36,853 nucleotides of DNA from a virus, in the IMG/VR virus record IMGVR_UViG_3300031825_000413, positions 1 to 36,853 of that record; one strand, written 5' to 3'. The translations under genes and the position numbers were made by a program. The notes below the pieces were generated by a model. It saw only the letters and a program-made list of their open reading frames with translations, did no database searches and was not told where the DNA came from. Shown piece after piece: positions 29,082 through 35,512 of the stretch (its first letter is position 1; every line of letters starts with the position of its first letter).

Positions 29082-29941
29082 CGGGTGGTTCCTTCGTTGA
29101 TCATGGCGTTGGCGAGTTCCTGAGCGGCGTTCATGTAGCCCAGGGCTTTCGACGTGGGCTTGCCGATGCCCGGGCGGCGCCCGGGCCCGCCGGCGGTTCC
29201 GGTAGGGGCGAGTGCAGTGCCCGGCGCGGCAGCGGCGGGCTGGCTGCGGTTGCGGATCACTTCGGACACCAGCGACGGCAAGACACCGGGTCCGAGGTTC
29301 GGCTTGGTGAGCCACAGTTCGAGCGCGGCCCGGACGTCGGTGTCGGGGGTGCCGCCCTTGAGGAGTTCACCGGCGCGCATCGCGAGCATGGTCCGAGATG
29401 CCTGGGGGTGTTCGCTGGGGATGACCGCTCGGACGAGGCGCCAGCCGTCGACATCGACAGGCTTACCCGAAGGCCGCTCGTCGCGCTGCGGATCGCTCGC
29501 GCCCGCGTCACTTACGTGAGATGCCTCTTTAGGTGAGTAAGTATCTGTATGGGTCGGGTCGGGTCGGGTTGAGCGAACTTCGCCGGAAGTTCGCTCGGTG
29601 TTCGCGCGAACATTCTTCGAACGCTTCTCGTCCCTCGCGGCGCGCATACGCTCTCTAGCTGCGGTTCTGTCCTTCTCGACGTGCTCTTTAGTGGGCTGCC
29701 GCTCGCCCCATTCGTGGAATTGGTAACCGCCTTCTGCTTCGAGCCAAAATCCGGCCTGTACCAATTTCCTCGCGAGGGATTTCGATCCGAACGACGTCAC
29801 CATGTGGTTGGGGACGAATCCGTCGGTCAAAGTGGAGGCGCACCATGACCCGGCGCGGACCCACATTCCCATCGCTGCATTGCCGGCCGCGATGGTCTTC
29901 GCATGGAACGCGAGGTTGTCGTCGACTTTGAACCAGGGCAT
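29078..29941 (-). CDS. Replisome organizer / replication initiation protein
   Basis: 287 residues. The N-terminal WFKVDDNLAFHAKTIAAGNA, MGMWVRAGSWCAS and TDGFVPNHM, then GYQFHEWGERQP, is the common winged-helix domain of actinophage replication initiators. A charged, disordered linker (100-160) leads to a helical C-terminal part (ALELWLTKPNLGPGVLPSLV). It should bind the phage origin, which may lie within this gene or nearby. No iterons were noted by eye. Confidence 0.8.
   Translation of the reverse strand: MPWFKVDDNLAFHAKTIAAGNAAMGMWVRAGSWCASTLTDGFVPNHMVTSFGSKSLARKLVQAGFWLEAEGGYQFHEWGERQPTKEHVEKDRTAARERMRAARDEKRSKNVRANTERTSGEVRSTRPDPTHTDTYSPKEASHVSDAGASDPQRDERPSGKPVDVDGWRLVRAVIPSEHPQASRTMLAMRAGELLKGGTPDTDVRAALELWLTKPNLGPGVLPSLVSEVIRNRSQPAAAAPGTALAPTGTAGGPGRRPGIGKPTSKALGYMNAAQELANAMINEGTTR
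29083..29094 (-). promoter_or_regulatory. Start-associated leader AAGGAACCACCC (before 29081)
   Basis: One base separates it from the ATG. It lies inside the last codons of the replication organizer gene. Confidence 0.65.
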
Positions 29942-29942
29942 C

Positions 29943-30191
29943 TCAGCCGGCTTTCTGTGCAGGGAATGGGTGGTTCCGTGGGCGGTGATTCGGTGGCAGT
30001 CCGAGCTCGTCTCGCAGCCGGGCGACGGTGAACAACGTCCACCTGGTCACCAGGGCGATGTCCTGATCGGTCGCCCCTTCGCGGTGCATGTTGCGGATCA
30101 GGATCCGTCGGTCGTATGGGGACAGAAGCTCGCCGGGCTCGCGCCCCTCCCGCACCAGGCGGTACAGGAGGGGCGCATCGAGCGGTCTCAC
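29943..30191 (-). CDS. Small HTH-like protein
   Basis: 82 residues from a coupled GTG. LLSPYDRRILIRNMHREGAT then DQDIALVTRWTLFTVARLRD is a helix-turn-helix pattern of the sigma/transposase type. It precedes the replication organizer by one base. A regulator is likely. Confidence 0.72.
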   Translation of the reverse strand: MRPLDAPLLYRLVREGREPGELLSPYDRRILIRNMHREGATDQDIALVTRWTLFTVARLRDELGLPPNHRPRNHPFPAQKAG

Positions 30192-30472
30192 CGGATAGGG
30201 CGCATGACCGGCGCCCAGTCGGCGAAGGTGGCGAACACCTTCGGGCAGGGGCACACGAACGCGTAGCGGCTCGCCACGACCTCGCCTCGGTGTGGGTGGC
30301 ACAGCATGACGTAGGCGAGGCGGGGGGCGATGCGGCATCGGTGCACACCGAGGAACCAGGCCGCCGGCATCACACAGTCAGGGAGGTGTTCCCAGGGTGT
30401 GACGCGGCCGATCTGGCAGCGCGGTGCGAAGTCGAGCGCGGCGAGAGTGTCGGTTTCGAGGATGCTGGTCAT
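30188..30472 (-). CDS. Hypothetical protein with Cys/His cluster
   Basis: 94 residues, MTSILETDTLAALDFAPRCQ with CRIAPRLAYVMLCHPHRGEV and YAFVCPCPKVF. Several Cys and His residues may bind zinc. Coupled ATG. Confidence 0.7.
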   Translation of the reverse strand: MTSILETDTLAALDFAPRCQIGRVTPWEHLPDCVMPAAWFLGVHRCRIAPRLAYVMLCHPHRGEVVASRYAFVCPCPKVFATFADWAPVMRPIR

Positions 30473-30774
30473 GAGGCGTTCCGATCGGTCCAGCCGCGGC
30501 CGTAGGTGTGCCGTATGCGTCCGACACCGTCGCGGCCGTAGTAGAGGTCGCGGTCGATGTGTCCGCGGCGGATGTCGTCGTCGAGGTGGCCGTTGTGCCA
30601 TACTTCGCGGCCGTCGAGGTCGGCGAGGCGTCGGCAGCGGTAGACGCTCATGCGTTCTATGGCGCCGCGGCGTGCGTCCTTGCGGCTGTTGTAGGCGTGT
30701 TTTCCGCAGGCGGGGCACAGGAAGTAGGTGGGACGGTCGGGGCATTTCGAGGGGCGCTTCTTGTTGTGCTTCAC
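30469..30774 (-). CDS. Zinc-ribbon hypothetical protein
   Basis: 101 residues from a coupled GTG. KCPDRPTYFLCPACGKHAYN resembles the CPxCGKxAY zinc motif of actinophage accessory proteins. A basic helical region follows, ending HTYGRGWTDRNAS. Confidence 0.72.
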   Translation of the reverse strand: MKHNKKRPSKCPDRPTYFLCPACGKHAYNSRKDARRGAIERMSVYRCRRLADLDGREVWHNGHLDDDIRRGHIDRDLYYGRDGVGRIRHTYGRGWTDRNAS

Positions 30775-31178
30775 GACGCCACCTCGGCATCGAATCGGGC
30801 CACGAGCCGGTCGATCCGGGCGGTGCCGAGGGACTGTTCGAGTGCGATCTGCAGTTCGATCGGCGCCGACAGGTAGAGCTCGGTGATTATGTGCACGGGT
30901 ATCGACAGCTTCTTGGTGTCTCCGGCGCGGCGGGCGCGCAGGTAGGCGTTCTTCGATTCGCGGCACGGGGGGCAGGGGGTTTCCTTGCGGCGCACGTGGG
31001 CCTGGTAGCCGGAGTAGGTGCCGCACTGCGGTACGGGGCGGCCCTTCTTCGGTTTCTTGGCGCGGAGTTCGTTGCGGTAGGTGTTGTGGGCGAGTCGGCA
31101 CGGGTCGCAGGGGGTTTCGCCGCGTCGGGCGTGGGCGAGGAATCCGGCGTGGGTGCCGTGGTTGTTGACGCTCGTCAC
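30771..31178 (-). CDS. Protein with duplicated HGTxxG-PCxxC zinc motifs
   Basis: 135 residues. Two copies of the same unit are visible: HGTHAGFLAHARRGETPCDPC and CGTYSGYQAHVRRKETPCPP followed by C, about 42 residues apart. Each has a PCxPC knuckle after an H/C-rich start. The C-terminal 45 residues are helical. Such tandem knuckles often bind nucleic acid. GTG start. Confidence 0.75.
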   Translation of the reverse strand: MTSVNNHGTHAGFLAHARRGETPCDPCRLAHNTYRNELRAKKPKKGRPVPQCGTYSGYQAHVRRKETPCPPCRESKNAYLRARRAGDTKKLSIPVHIITELYLSAPIELQIALEQSLGTARIDRLVARFDAEVAS

Positions 31179-31210
31179 GAGGTGCTGGTCTCTTTCGCGG
31201 ATGTTGGGGT

Positions 31211-31240
31211 GGGGCGCCGGCCCGGGTTGGTCGGCGCCCC
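31211..31240 (-). terminator. 9-bp perfect stem-loop after the Rad52-like gene
   Basis: GGGGCGCCG pairs with CGGCGCCCC around a 12-base loop, between the Rad52-like stop and the zinc-motif gene. GGAACCACCC lies 5 bases before it (31246-31255). Confidence 0.65.
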
Positions 31241-31263
31241 CGTGTGGGTGGTTCCGTGTGGGG

Positions 31264-31998
31264 TTACGCGGCGGCCGTGCCCGGCTCGCCTCCCAGTTCC
31301 ATCTGCCCGTCCGACGTCTCCGACTCCGCAGCGCGGATCGCCTCGAGACGAGTTGACATCTCAGCCTTGAGTTCAGCCTTCTGAGGCTCGGTCAGGTGCG
31401 GCGCGTAGTAATCCCACGCCTTCTTCAACGTCACAGCCGAATCGCAGGCCCGAACCTTGCCGATCATCTCGGCGAACTCGGACGTGCTGGGGCCGGGCTC
31501 GGGCTCCGGTTCCGGATCGGGTGCAGGTCGATCCTCACTCCCCCGAGCTTCGGCTGCCTCGTGCAGCTCTCCCTTGTGCCACAGGTCCAGTGCGGCACCG
31601 AAGCGCATGCCGGAGTTGCGCAGCGCGTCACCGATCGCTTCCTTGACGGCATTGGCGCCCTGCTTGCCCTCTGCGTCGCCGTAGCCGAGGCGGGTGACAC
31701 CGCAGATGGTGAGCTTGATCCACAGTCCGCCGTGGCGGTCAAAGCGCGGCAGGCCGTGCTCGTCGTAGGCGAGCGGTTCCCAGGTCCATTCGGGATCGAC
31801 GTCGAGAAGCCGGTCGGTCAGTGCGGCGTGGCCGACGTAGTCGAGATGGACGGCGGGCAGCCCGTGCCAGCCGCCGCATTCGCGGCACTTGCCCTTCTCG
31901 GCGTTCTTCCGCGTGGGCTTGGGGAGCTTGCCAATCTGGTTCTCGGGGAACGGTTCGCGCAGGCGCTGCAGGCGGGCGTCCCGGTCGTCGGTGGTCAT
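31264..31998 (-). CDS. Rad52/ERF-like single-strand annealing protein
   Basis: 244 residues. The N-terminal KLPKPT, CRECGGWHGLPAVHLDYVGH and LLDVDPEWTWEPLA, then GGLWIKLTICGVTRLGYGDA and GANAVKEAIGDALRNSGMRF, match the Rad52-like annealing proteins of actinophages. A disordered acidic/Pro linker and a helical C-terminal tail follow. It should anneal phage single strands during recombination and work with the SSB encoded downstream. Leader GAGGAGCCACCCACC before the ATG. Confidence 0.88.
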   Translation of the reverse strand: MTTDDRDARLQRLREPFPENQIGKLPKPTRKNAEKGKCRECGGWHGLPAVHLDYVGHAALTDRLLDVDPEWTWEPLAYDEHGLPRFDRHGGLWIKLTICGVTRLGYGDAEGKQGANAVKEAIGDALRNSGMRFGAALDLWHKGELHEAAEARGSEDRPAPDPEPEPEPGPSTSEFAEMIGKVRACDSAVTLKKAWDYYAPHLTEPQKAELKAEMSTRLEAIRAAESETSDGQMELGGEPGTAAA

Positions 31999-32015
31999 GG
32001 TGGGTGGCTCCTCTT

Positions 32016-32540
32016 TCAGTTGGCCCGCGGTGCCGGCAGGGCCAGCACGTCGGTGATGTTCAGGCGTCCGGTGCGGACCATGTCTTCGACCAGGGCGTCG
32101 ACGTTCTTCGAGGCGGTGAACCGCGGCATGGACGGACGCGGCGCGGGCACGGTCACCACGACGCCGTCGAACTCGAACCGCTCCGGGCTCCCGGCGGCCT
32201 TGTGCGCGGCCAGGGCCCGGGCCTTGACGGAGGTGAGGCCTTGTTCGGTGAGTCGGTAGGTGGCTGCGCTGTCGCCGAACTCGTCGATTGCCCAGGGCAG
32301 GACGCGGGCTTCGTCGTCGATCTCCACGACGGGTTTGGGCTGGGTAGGTTTGGGGACGCTGGCGTAGCCGAGTTGGTGGGTGTCGGTGTCGTCGATGCCG
32401 TCGAATGCGTAGACGGTGCCGCGGGTGAGGTTGGCGGCGAGTTCGGCTTTGGCGGTCTTCTCGACGTCGGCGAGCTTGTTCTTGAGTGCTGCGACGAGGG
32501 CGAGTTTGGTGACGATCGCCTCGAGATCAGTGGTGCTCAC
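32016..32540 (-). CDS. Recombination-associated hypothetical protein
   Basis: 174 residues from a GTG. N-terminal coiled coil (VAALKNKLADVEKTAKAELA), then a globular domain (DTHQLGYASVPKP, TYRLTEQGLTSVKARALAAH) and a C-terminal helix. Always next to the annealing protein in related layouts, so a partner in recombination is likely. Function not established. Confidence 0.75.
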   Translation of the reverse strand: MSTTDLEAIVTKLALVAALKNKLADVEKTAKAELAANLTRGTVYAFDGIDDTDTHQLGYASVPKPTQPKPVVEIDDEARVLPWAIDEFGDSAATYRLTEQGLTSVKARALAAHKAAGSPERFEFDGVVVTVPAPRPSMPRFTASKNVDALVEDMVRTGRLNITDVLALPAPRAN

Positions 32541-32800
32541 TTCGACTCCTTTCGAGCCATGCGTGCCTGGTGCAGGAGCTCGCCCGCCATGCGCTCGAGT
32601 GCCTCGGGTGGGAACGGTTCGTGATCCTCAGTGGTGTAGGTGATCCCGGTCGGACCGGTCGGCAGTTCGACGACAGCGAAGCGGTCGAGTACCGCGTCGG
32701 TGGCCTTCGCGCACCTGCCGTGCCACTCGATGCAGTCATCGAGATTGGTCTCGCAGATCACCGAATGGGCGACTTCAATCAGTTCGTTTCGGATGCTCAT
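32537..32800 (-). CDS. Small hypothetical protein
   Basis: 87 residues, MSIRNELIEVAHSVICETNL then WHGRCAKATDAVLDRFAVVE and a basic helical end. The exact AAGGAACCACCC leader precedes it. Confidence 0.7.
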   Translation of the reverse strand: MSIRNELIEVAHSVICETNLDDCIEWHGRCAKATDAVLDRFAVVELPTGPTGITYTTEDHEPFPPEALERMAGELLHQARMARKESK

Positions 32801-32812
32801 GGGTGGTTCCTT
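32801..32812 (-). promoter_or_regulatory. Start-associated leader AAGGAACCACCC (before 32800)
   Basis: Abuts the ATG, and its first A is shared with the TGA stop of the DUF4326 gene. Confidence 0.65.
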
Positions 32813-33141
32813 CAGGAGTTGGCGAGTTCGAGCAGGACATCGGCGTGGCAGGGCTGGTCGAGCGGGCACCAGCAGGCGAGGTCCTTGCCGGCGAGCTCGG
32901 CGCGGATTGACTCGACCAGTCGGTTGAAGGCGGTTGGACGGATGCGGCACAGAGTCTCCAGCTCGACCGCATACAGGCTCACCGCTTCCGCCGCGTCCTT
33001 GATGTCGAATCCGGTGAACCTGTTGACGTCACCGACCCGATACGGGTTGCCCCACTTCGTCGGGCGTCCTACGTAGACGGCGCCTTCTGACATGCGCCAG
33101 CCCTTCGTCCGCTGGCGTTGGATCCGCTCCGGGGTGCTCAT
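32812..33141 (-). CDS. DUF4326 protein
   Basis: 109 residues. PERIQRQRTKGWRM, VYVGRPTKWGNPYRVG and the C-terminal LACWCPLDQPCHADVLLELA are hallmark segments of DUF4326, found in phages and in bacteria near DNA-processing genes. The CWC-x5-CH cluster may bind metal. Role unknown. Confidence 0.9.
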   Translation of the reverse strand: MSTPERIQRQRTKGWRMSEGAVYVGRPTKWGNPYRVGDVNRFTGFDIKDAAEAVSLYAVELETLCRIRPTAFNRLVESIRAELAGKDLACWCPLDQPCHADVLLELANS

Positions 33142-33317
33142 GCGTACATCGCCTGTGCGAAGCCGACCGCGGACCAGTAGCCCACGACCATCACGAACAG
33201 GAACCCGGCCGCACCCGATATCAACGCCAGCGGGGACACGTCGCCGTCGTAGGGTTCGTAGTCGTGGTGGTCGTCGTCGATGTCGCGGTCGGTGAACATC
33301 GGATCAGTGCGGTTCAT
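33138..33317 (-). CDS. Small single-helix membrane protein
   Basis: 59 residues: acidic His/Asp-rich N-terminus (DRDIDDDHHDYEPYDGD) then one membrane helix (LALISGAAGFLFVMVVGYWS) and a short outside end. Coupled ATG. Function unknown. Confidence 0.7.
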   Translation of the reverse strand: MNRTDPMFTDRDIDDDHHDYEPYDGDVSPLALISGAAGFLFVMVVGYWSAVGFAQAMYA

Positions 33318-33574
33318 CGGGCTTCTCCCGGGGTGTAGATCACGGTGATACGCGGGGTCTGGGTGTTGTAGCGGCTGGCCTCGCGGATCAGGTCCGCCGC
33401 GGTGTAGTCGTATTCGTCGTTCCAGTCGGCGCCGGCCCAGGCGTCGCGGCCGTGCTTCTGGTAGGCGGTGACGTCGACGAGGACGACAGAGTTGTCGGGC
33501 AGGGCCTCGAGTTCGCTCGGTGTGGTGATGGTGTGCGGCTTGCGCCAGCCAGCCGCGAGGAGGTTCTCGGCCAT
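33314..33574 (-). CDS. Small hypothetical protein
   Basis: 86 residues: RKPHTITTPSELEALPDNSV, VVLVDVTAYQKHGRDAW, and a final VIYTPGEAR. The pattern resembles a small beta-strand protein found in many actinophages. Function unknown. Confidence 0.72.
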   Translation of the reverse strand: MAENLLAAGWRKPHTITTPSELEALPDNSVVLVDVTAYQKHGRDAWAGADWNDEYDYTAADLIREASRYNTQTPRITVIYTPGEAR

Positions 33575-33577
33575 CCG

Positions 33578-33637
33578 TTACCAACTCTCATCGTCCGCAG
33601 CGACCAGGTCTGCGTAGAGTTCTTCGCGGGCGCTCAT
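33578..33637 (-). CDS. Possible 19-residue peptide
   Basis: ATG overlapping the upstream stop, then SAREELYADLVAADDESW and TAA. If translated it couples the upstream gene to the next start 4 bases downstream of its stop. Could simply be a leader that keeps ribosomes moving. Confidence 0.45.
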   Translation of the reverse strand: MSAREELYADLVAADDESW

Positions 33638-33936
33638 GCGACATCGGTCTCGGTGCGTGCGGTGACCATGAACAGCTTCGCCAACACGACCTGCACCGCA
33701 TCCGACATCGACCGCCCCTCACTCTCAAGGACGAAGAACTTGCGGTTGTCGGTTTCGAGGTTCCACTCGACGGCCGGATGTGCGCTGTGGCCGGGGAGGT
33801 AGAGCTTGACGTAGAACCGTCCGTTGGAGGACAGCGACACCGTGTAGTGCGCGTCCTCACGGGCGTGGACCTCGGTGTTCAGGCGGTCGAGCAGCTCGGC
33901 GAGGCTGCTATCCTGGGCGGCGGGGTTGGTTACCAT
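33634..33936 (-). CDS. Small hypothetical protein
   Basis: 100 residues, helical start (SLAELLDRLNTEVHAREDAH) then strands (YTVSLSSNGRFYVKLYLPG, FFVLESEGRSMSDAVQVVLA). No family recognised. Confidence 0.72.
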   Translation of the reverse strand: MVTNPAAQDSSLAELLDRLNTEVHAREDAHYTVSLSSNGRFYVKLYLPGHSAHPAVEWNLETDNRKFFVLESEGRSMSDAVQVVLAKLFMVTARTETDVA

Positions 33937-33948
33937 GGGTGGTTCCTT
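33937..33948 (-). promoter_or_regulatory. Start-associated leader AAGGAACCACCC (before 33936)
   Basis: Abuts the ATG. An 11-bp stem-loop lies 4 bases upstream. Confidence 0.7.
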
Positions 33949-33952
33949 CCTC

Positions 33953-33995
33953 GGCCCGGTCTCGTTCGCACCCTGGCAGGGGGAGAGGCCGGGCC
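33953..33995 (-). terminator. 11-bp stem-loop after the excisionase-like gene
   Basis: GGCCCGGTCTC pairs with GAGGCCGGGCC (one G-T pair) around a 21-base loop. It lies between the excisionase-like stop and the next leader. Confidence 0.6.
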
Positions 33996-34018
33996 TCACT
34001 CGTTTCTGGGGGGATGAA

Positions 34019-34270
34019 TCAGGCAGCGGCGGACGGGTCGTACGGCACCCGCGTCGCCCACTCGAGGACGTCGACCACCTTGAACCGGGTCAACTTCGGG
34101 CCCAGGCTGTAACCGGGCAGATCCCCGCGGCGGGCCGCTTCCATGACGGTGTCGTAGGAGACGGACACCAGCTTCGCGGCGTCACGGGCGGAGATCAGCT
34201 GTGCGCCGACCGGAATGGGGGTGACGGTGACGAGATCCACGGTGGTCTCGTTGCGCGTTTTGCGGGCCAT
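34019..34270 (-). CDS. Excisionase/Cro-like HTH protein
   Basis: 83 residues. QLISARDAAKLVSVSYDTVM then EAARRGDLPGYSLGPKLTRF is the MerR/excisionase-type winged helix used by phage Xis and by Cro-like early proteins. It is the first leftward gene across from the repressor, the usual place for cro or xis. The leader AAGGAACCACCC sits 2 bases before the ATG. Confidence 0.8.
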   Translation of the reverse strand: MARKTRNETTVDLVTVTPIPVGAQLISARDAAKLVSVSYDTVMEAARRGDLPGYSLGPKLTRFKVVDVLEWATRVPYDPSAAA

Positions 34271-34272
34271 GT

Positions 34273-34284
34273 GGGTGGTTCCTT
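34273..34284 (-). promoter_or_regulatory. Start-associated leader AAGGAACCACCC (before 34270)
   Basis: Two bases from the ATG; rightmost exact copy in the window. Confidence 0.65.
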
Positions 34285-34300
34285 CACTCGAAGCTTGGTC

Positions 34301-34343
34301 GTAGCTTGCCGTCGTAGCGTAGCCCGTAGCTACGCCGCTACGC
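34301..34343. promoter_or_regulatory. Operator cluster and early leftward promoter
   Basis: Six GTAGC/GCTAC units in 41 bases. The core GCGTAGC (34317-34323), palindrome CGTAGCTACG (34325-34334) and GCTACGC (34337-34343) make one nested dyad. On the minus strand TTGCGT, 18 bases, TACGCT forms a possible promoter through the cluster, so a bound repressor would shut off the early genes. Confidence 0.7.
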
Positions 34344-34486
34344 AAGCGGGTTACGTCGGAAAGTCGAGACTTTTGACGGAACTTCGAAGAAGATGCAGGT
34401 CAGACTACGGTATACCGGCCAGTAGGTACGCTCTGCGTAACCTGAGAATCTTGGTACCGCCTACGCACTCCGGTGCGAAACTTCGA

Positions 34487-34503
34487 TACAGTCTCAACCC
34501 ATG
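34487..34503 (+). promoter_or_regulatory. Possible -10 of a leaderless repressor transcript
   Basis: TACAGT (34487-34492) fits TANNNT and lies 8 bases before the repressor ATG, placing transcription start at or next to the ATG. No Shine-Dalgarno sequence is present. No convincing -35 at normal spacing. Confidence 0.45.
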
Positions 34504-34905
34504 GAGACGGACAAGCGCCAAGCTGCAGCCCGTGTCGCCGAACTCTTGAGACAAGGCCGCGAAGCCGCCGGTCTGTCAAAGAAGAAAGCGGCAGAACTAT
34601 CCGGAATGAGCGAAGGGAGGTGGAGACAATTAGAGAAGGGTGTCGAAATGAAAGCCGGCGTCGAACACCCAGCAACCACCTCGGCGAAGACACTCGTAAA
34701 GATGGCCCGCGCCATCGGAATTGAGGCGAAAACGTTACTCGAAACAGCTGGATTTGTCGGTGATGTTCCTGACATCGAGGCCCAAGCGAACGAGTCGTTG
34801 CCTACACGTAAACTGACACCCGAATCCATCGACGTGTCAGATCTGAACGACTTCGAACGTCGACTGGTGGAGGCATACATCTCTGGTATCAGAGCTCACA
34901 AATAA
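34501..34905 (+). CDS. Immunity repressor, Xre-family HTH
   Basis: 134 residues. Residues about 10-80 are an Xre/Cro-type helix-turn-helix: VAELLRQGREAAGLSKKKAA, then LSGMSEGRWRQLEKG and TLVKMARAIGIEAKTLLE. The rest is acidic (DIEAQANESL, SDLNDFERRLVEAYI) and may serve dimerisation. It faces the early leftward genes across the GTAGC operator cluster and is followed by an ImmA-like gene, the usual pair. A+T-richer than its neighbours, a common trait of immunity genes. Confidence 0.85.
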   Translation: METDKRQAAARVAELLRQGREAAGLSKKKAAELSGMSEGRWRQLEKGVEMKAGVEHPATTSAKTLVKMARAIGIEAKTLLETAGFVGDVPDIEAQANESLPTRKLTPESIDVSDLNDFERRLVEAYISGIRAHK

Positions 34906-34919
34906 GGACAACGAACATC

Positions 34920-35432
34920 GTGCGTAGCCGGGATCCCATCGCCGAAGCTAAAGCCCTCGGCATCACCGTCCGGATCGAATCACTGCCCTTCGGGGACTCG
35001 TGGTGGATACCGGAACTCCGCACGATAACTGTCGACGAAACCCTCGTAGGTCCCTACCGCGACGCCTGGATCGCCCACCAGCTCGCCCACGCGATCTTCA
35101 ACCCCGACACCATCGAAGACCGCTCCGCCGTCGAACTGAAAGTTGTCGACTCCACCACCCGTCAATCCGTCGTCCTTGGCGAACTCGCACGGGTCGTGAC
35201 CGAAGAACACGACCCCGTCGCCATCGCGCACCGGCTCCGCACAGTCCCCGAGTTGATCTACGCCCGCGTGCAGCTCCTCACCCCCGGAGAGCGCACGTTC
35301 GTCGGCGACCTGGTCGACTCGATCGCATGGGACCAGTGGAGCGGCCCGAAGACCTTCGAGTGCGTGCAGTACCCCCACGCCCACGCCACTCCCGAACCGG
35401 TCGACGTGCTTCCCACCCTCCGACGCTGGTAG
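34920..35432 (+). CDS. ImmA/IrrE-like protein with altered active site
   Basis: 170 residues from GTG 34920 (AAGGAC 11 bases upstream). The region WWIPELRTITVDETL, then RDAWIAHQLAHAIF, is the ImmA/IrrE zinc peptidase fold, but the HExxH motif reads HQLAH (53-57). The catalytic Glu is therefore Gln. A real peptidase of this type cleaves the phage repressor on induction. This one may bind without cleaving. It follows the repressor by 14 bases and ends at a bidirectional terminator. Confidence 0.78.
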   Translation: MRSRDPIAEAKALGITVRIESLPFGDSWWIPELRTITVDETLVGPYRDAWIAHQLAHAIFNPDTIEDRSAVELKVVDSTTRQSVVLGELARVVTEEHDPVAIAHRLRTVPELIYARVQLLTPGERTFVGDLVDSIAWDQWSGPKTFECVQYPHAHATPEPVDVLPTLRRW

Positions 35433-35462
35433 ACCAGACAACCTTCCGCAGAGACACGAAAA

Positions 35463-35499
35463 GACGCCCCCGACCCACCAAACGTGGATCGGGGGCGTC
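35463..35499. terminator. Bidirectional terminator between repressor operon and integrase
   Basis: GACGCCCCCGA pairs with TCGGGGGCGTC, extended by CCAC/GTGG after one mismatch. It lies 31 bases after the ImmA-like stop and 14 bases after the integrase stop coordinate on the opposite strand. Confidence 0.8.
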
Positions 35500-35512
35500 C
35501 CCGCATCGAACC

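Noticed and set aside
35433-35512. Attachment site (attP) beside the integrase
   Set aside because: The gap downstream of integrase holds only a terminator; no repeat or tRNA-like core was seen. The site may lie upstream of the integrase, beyond the window.
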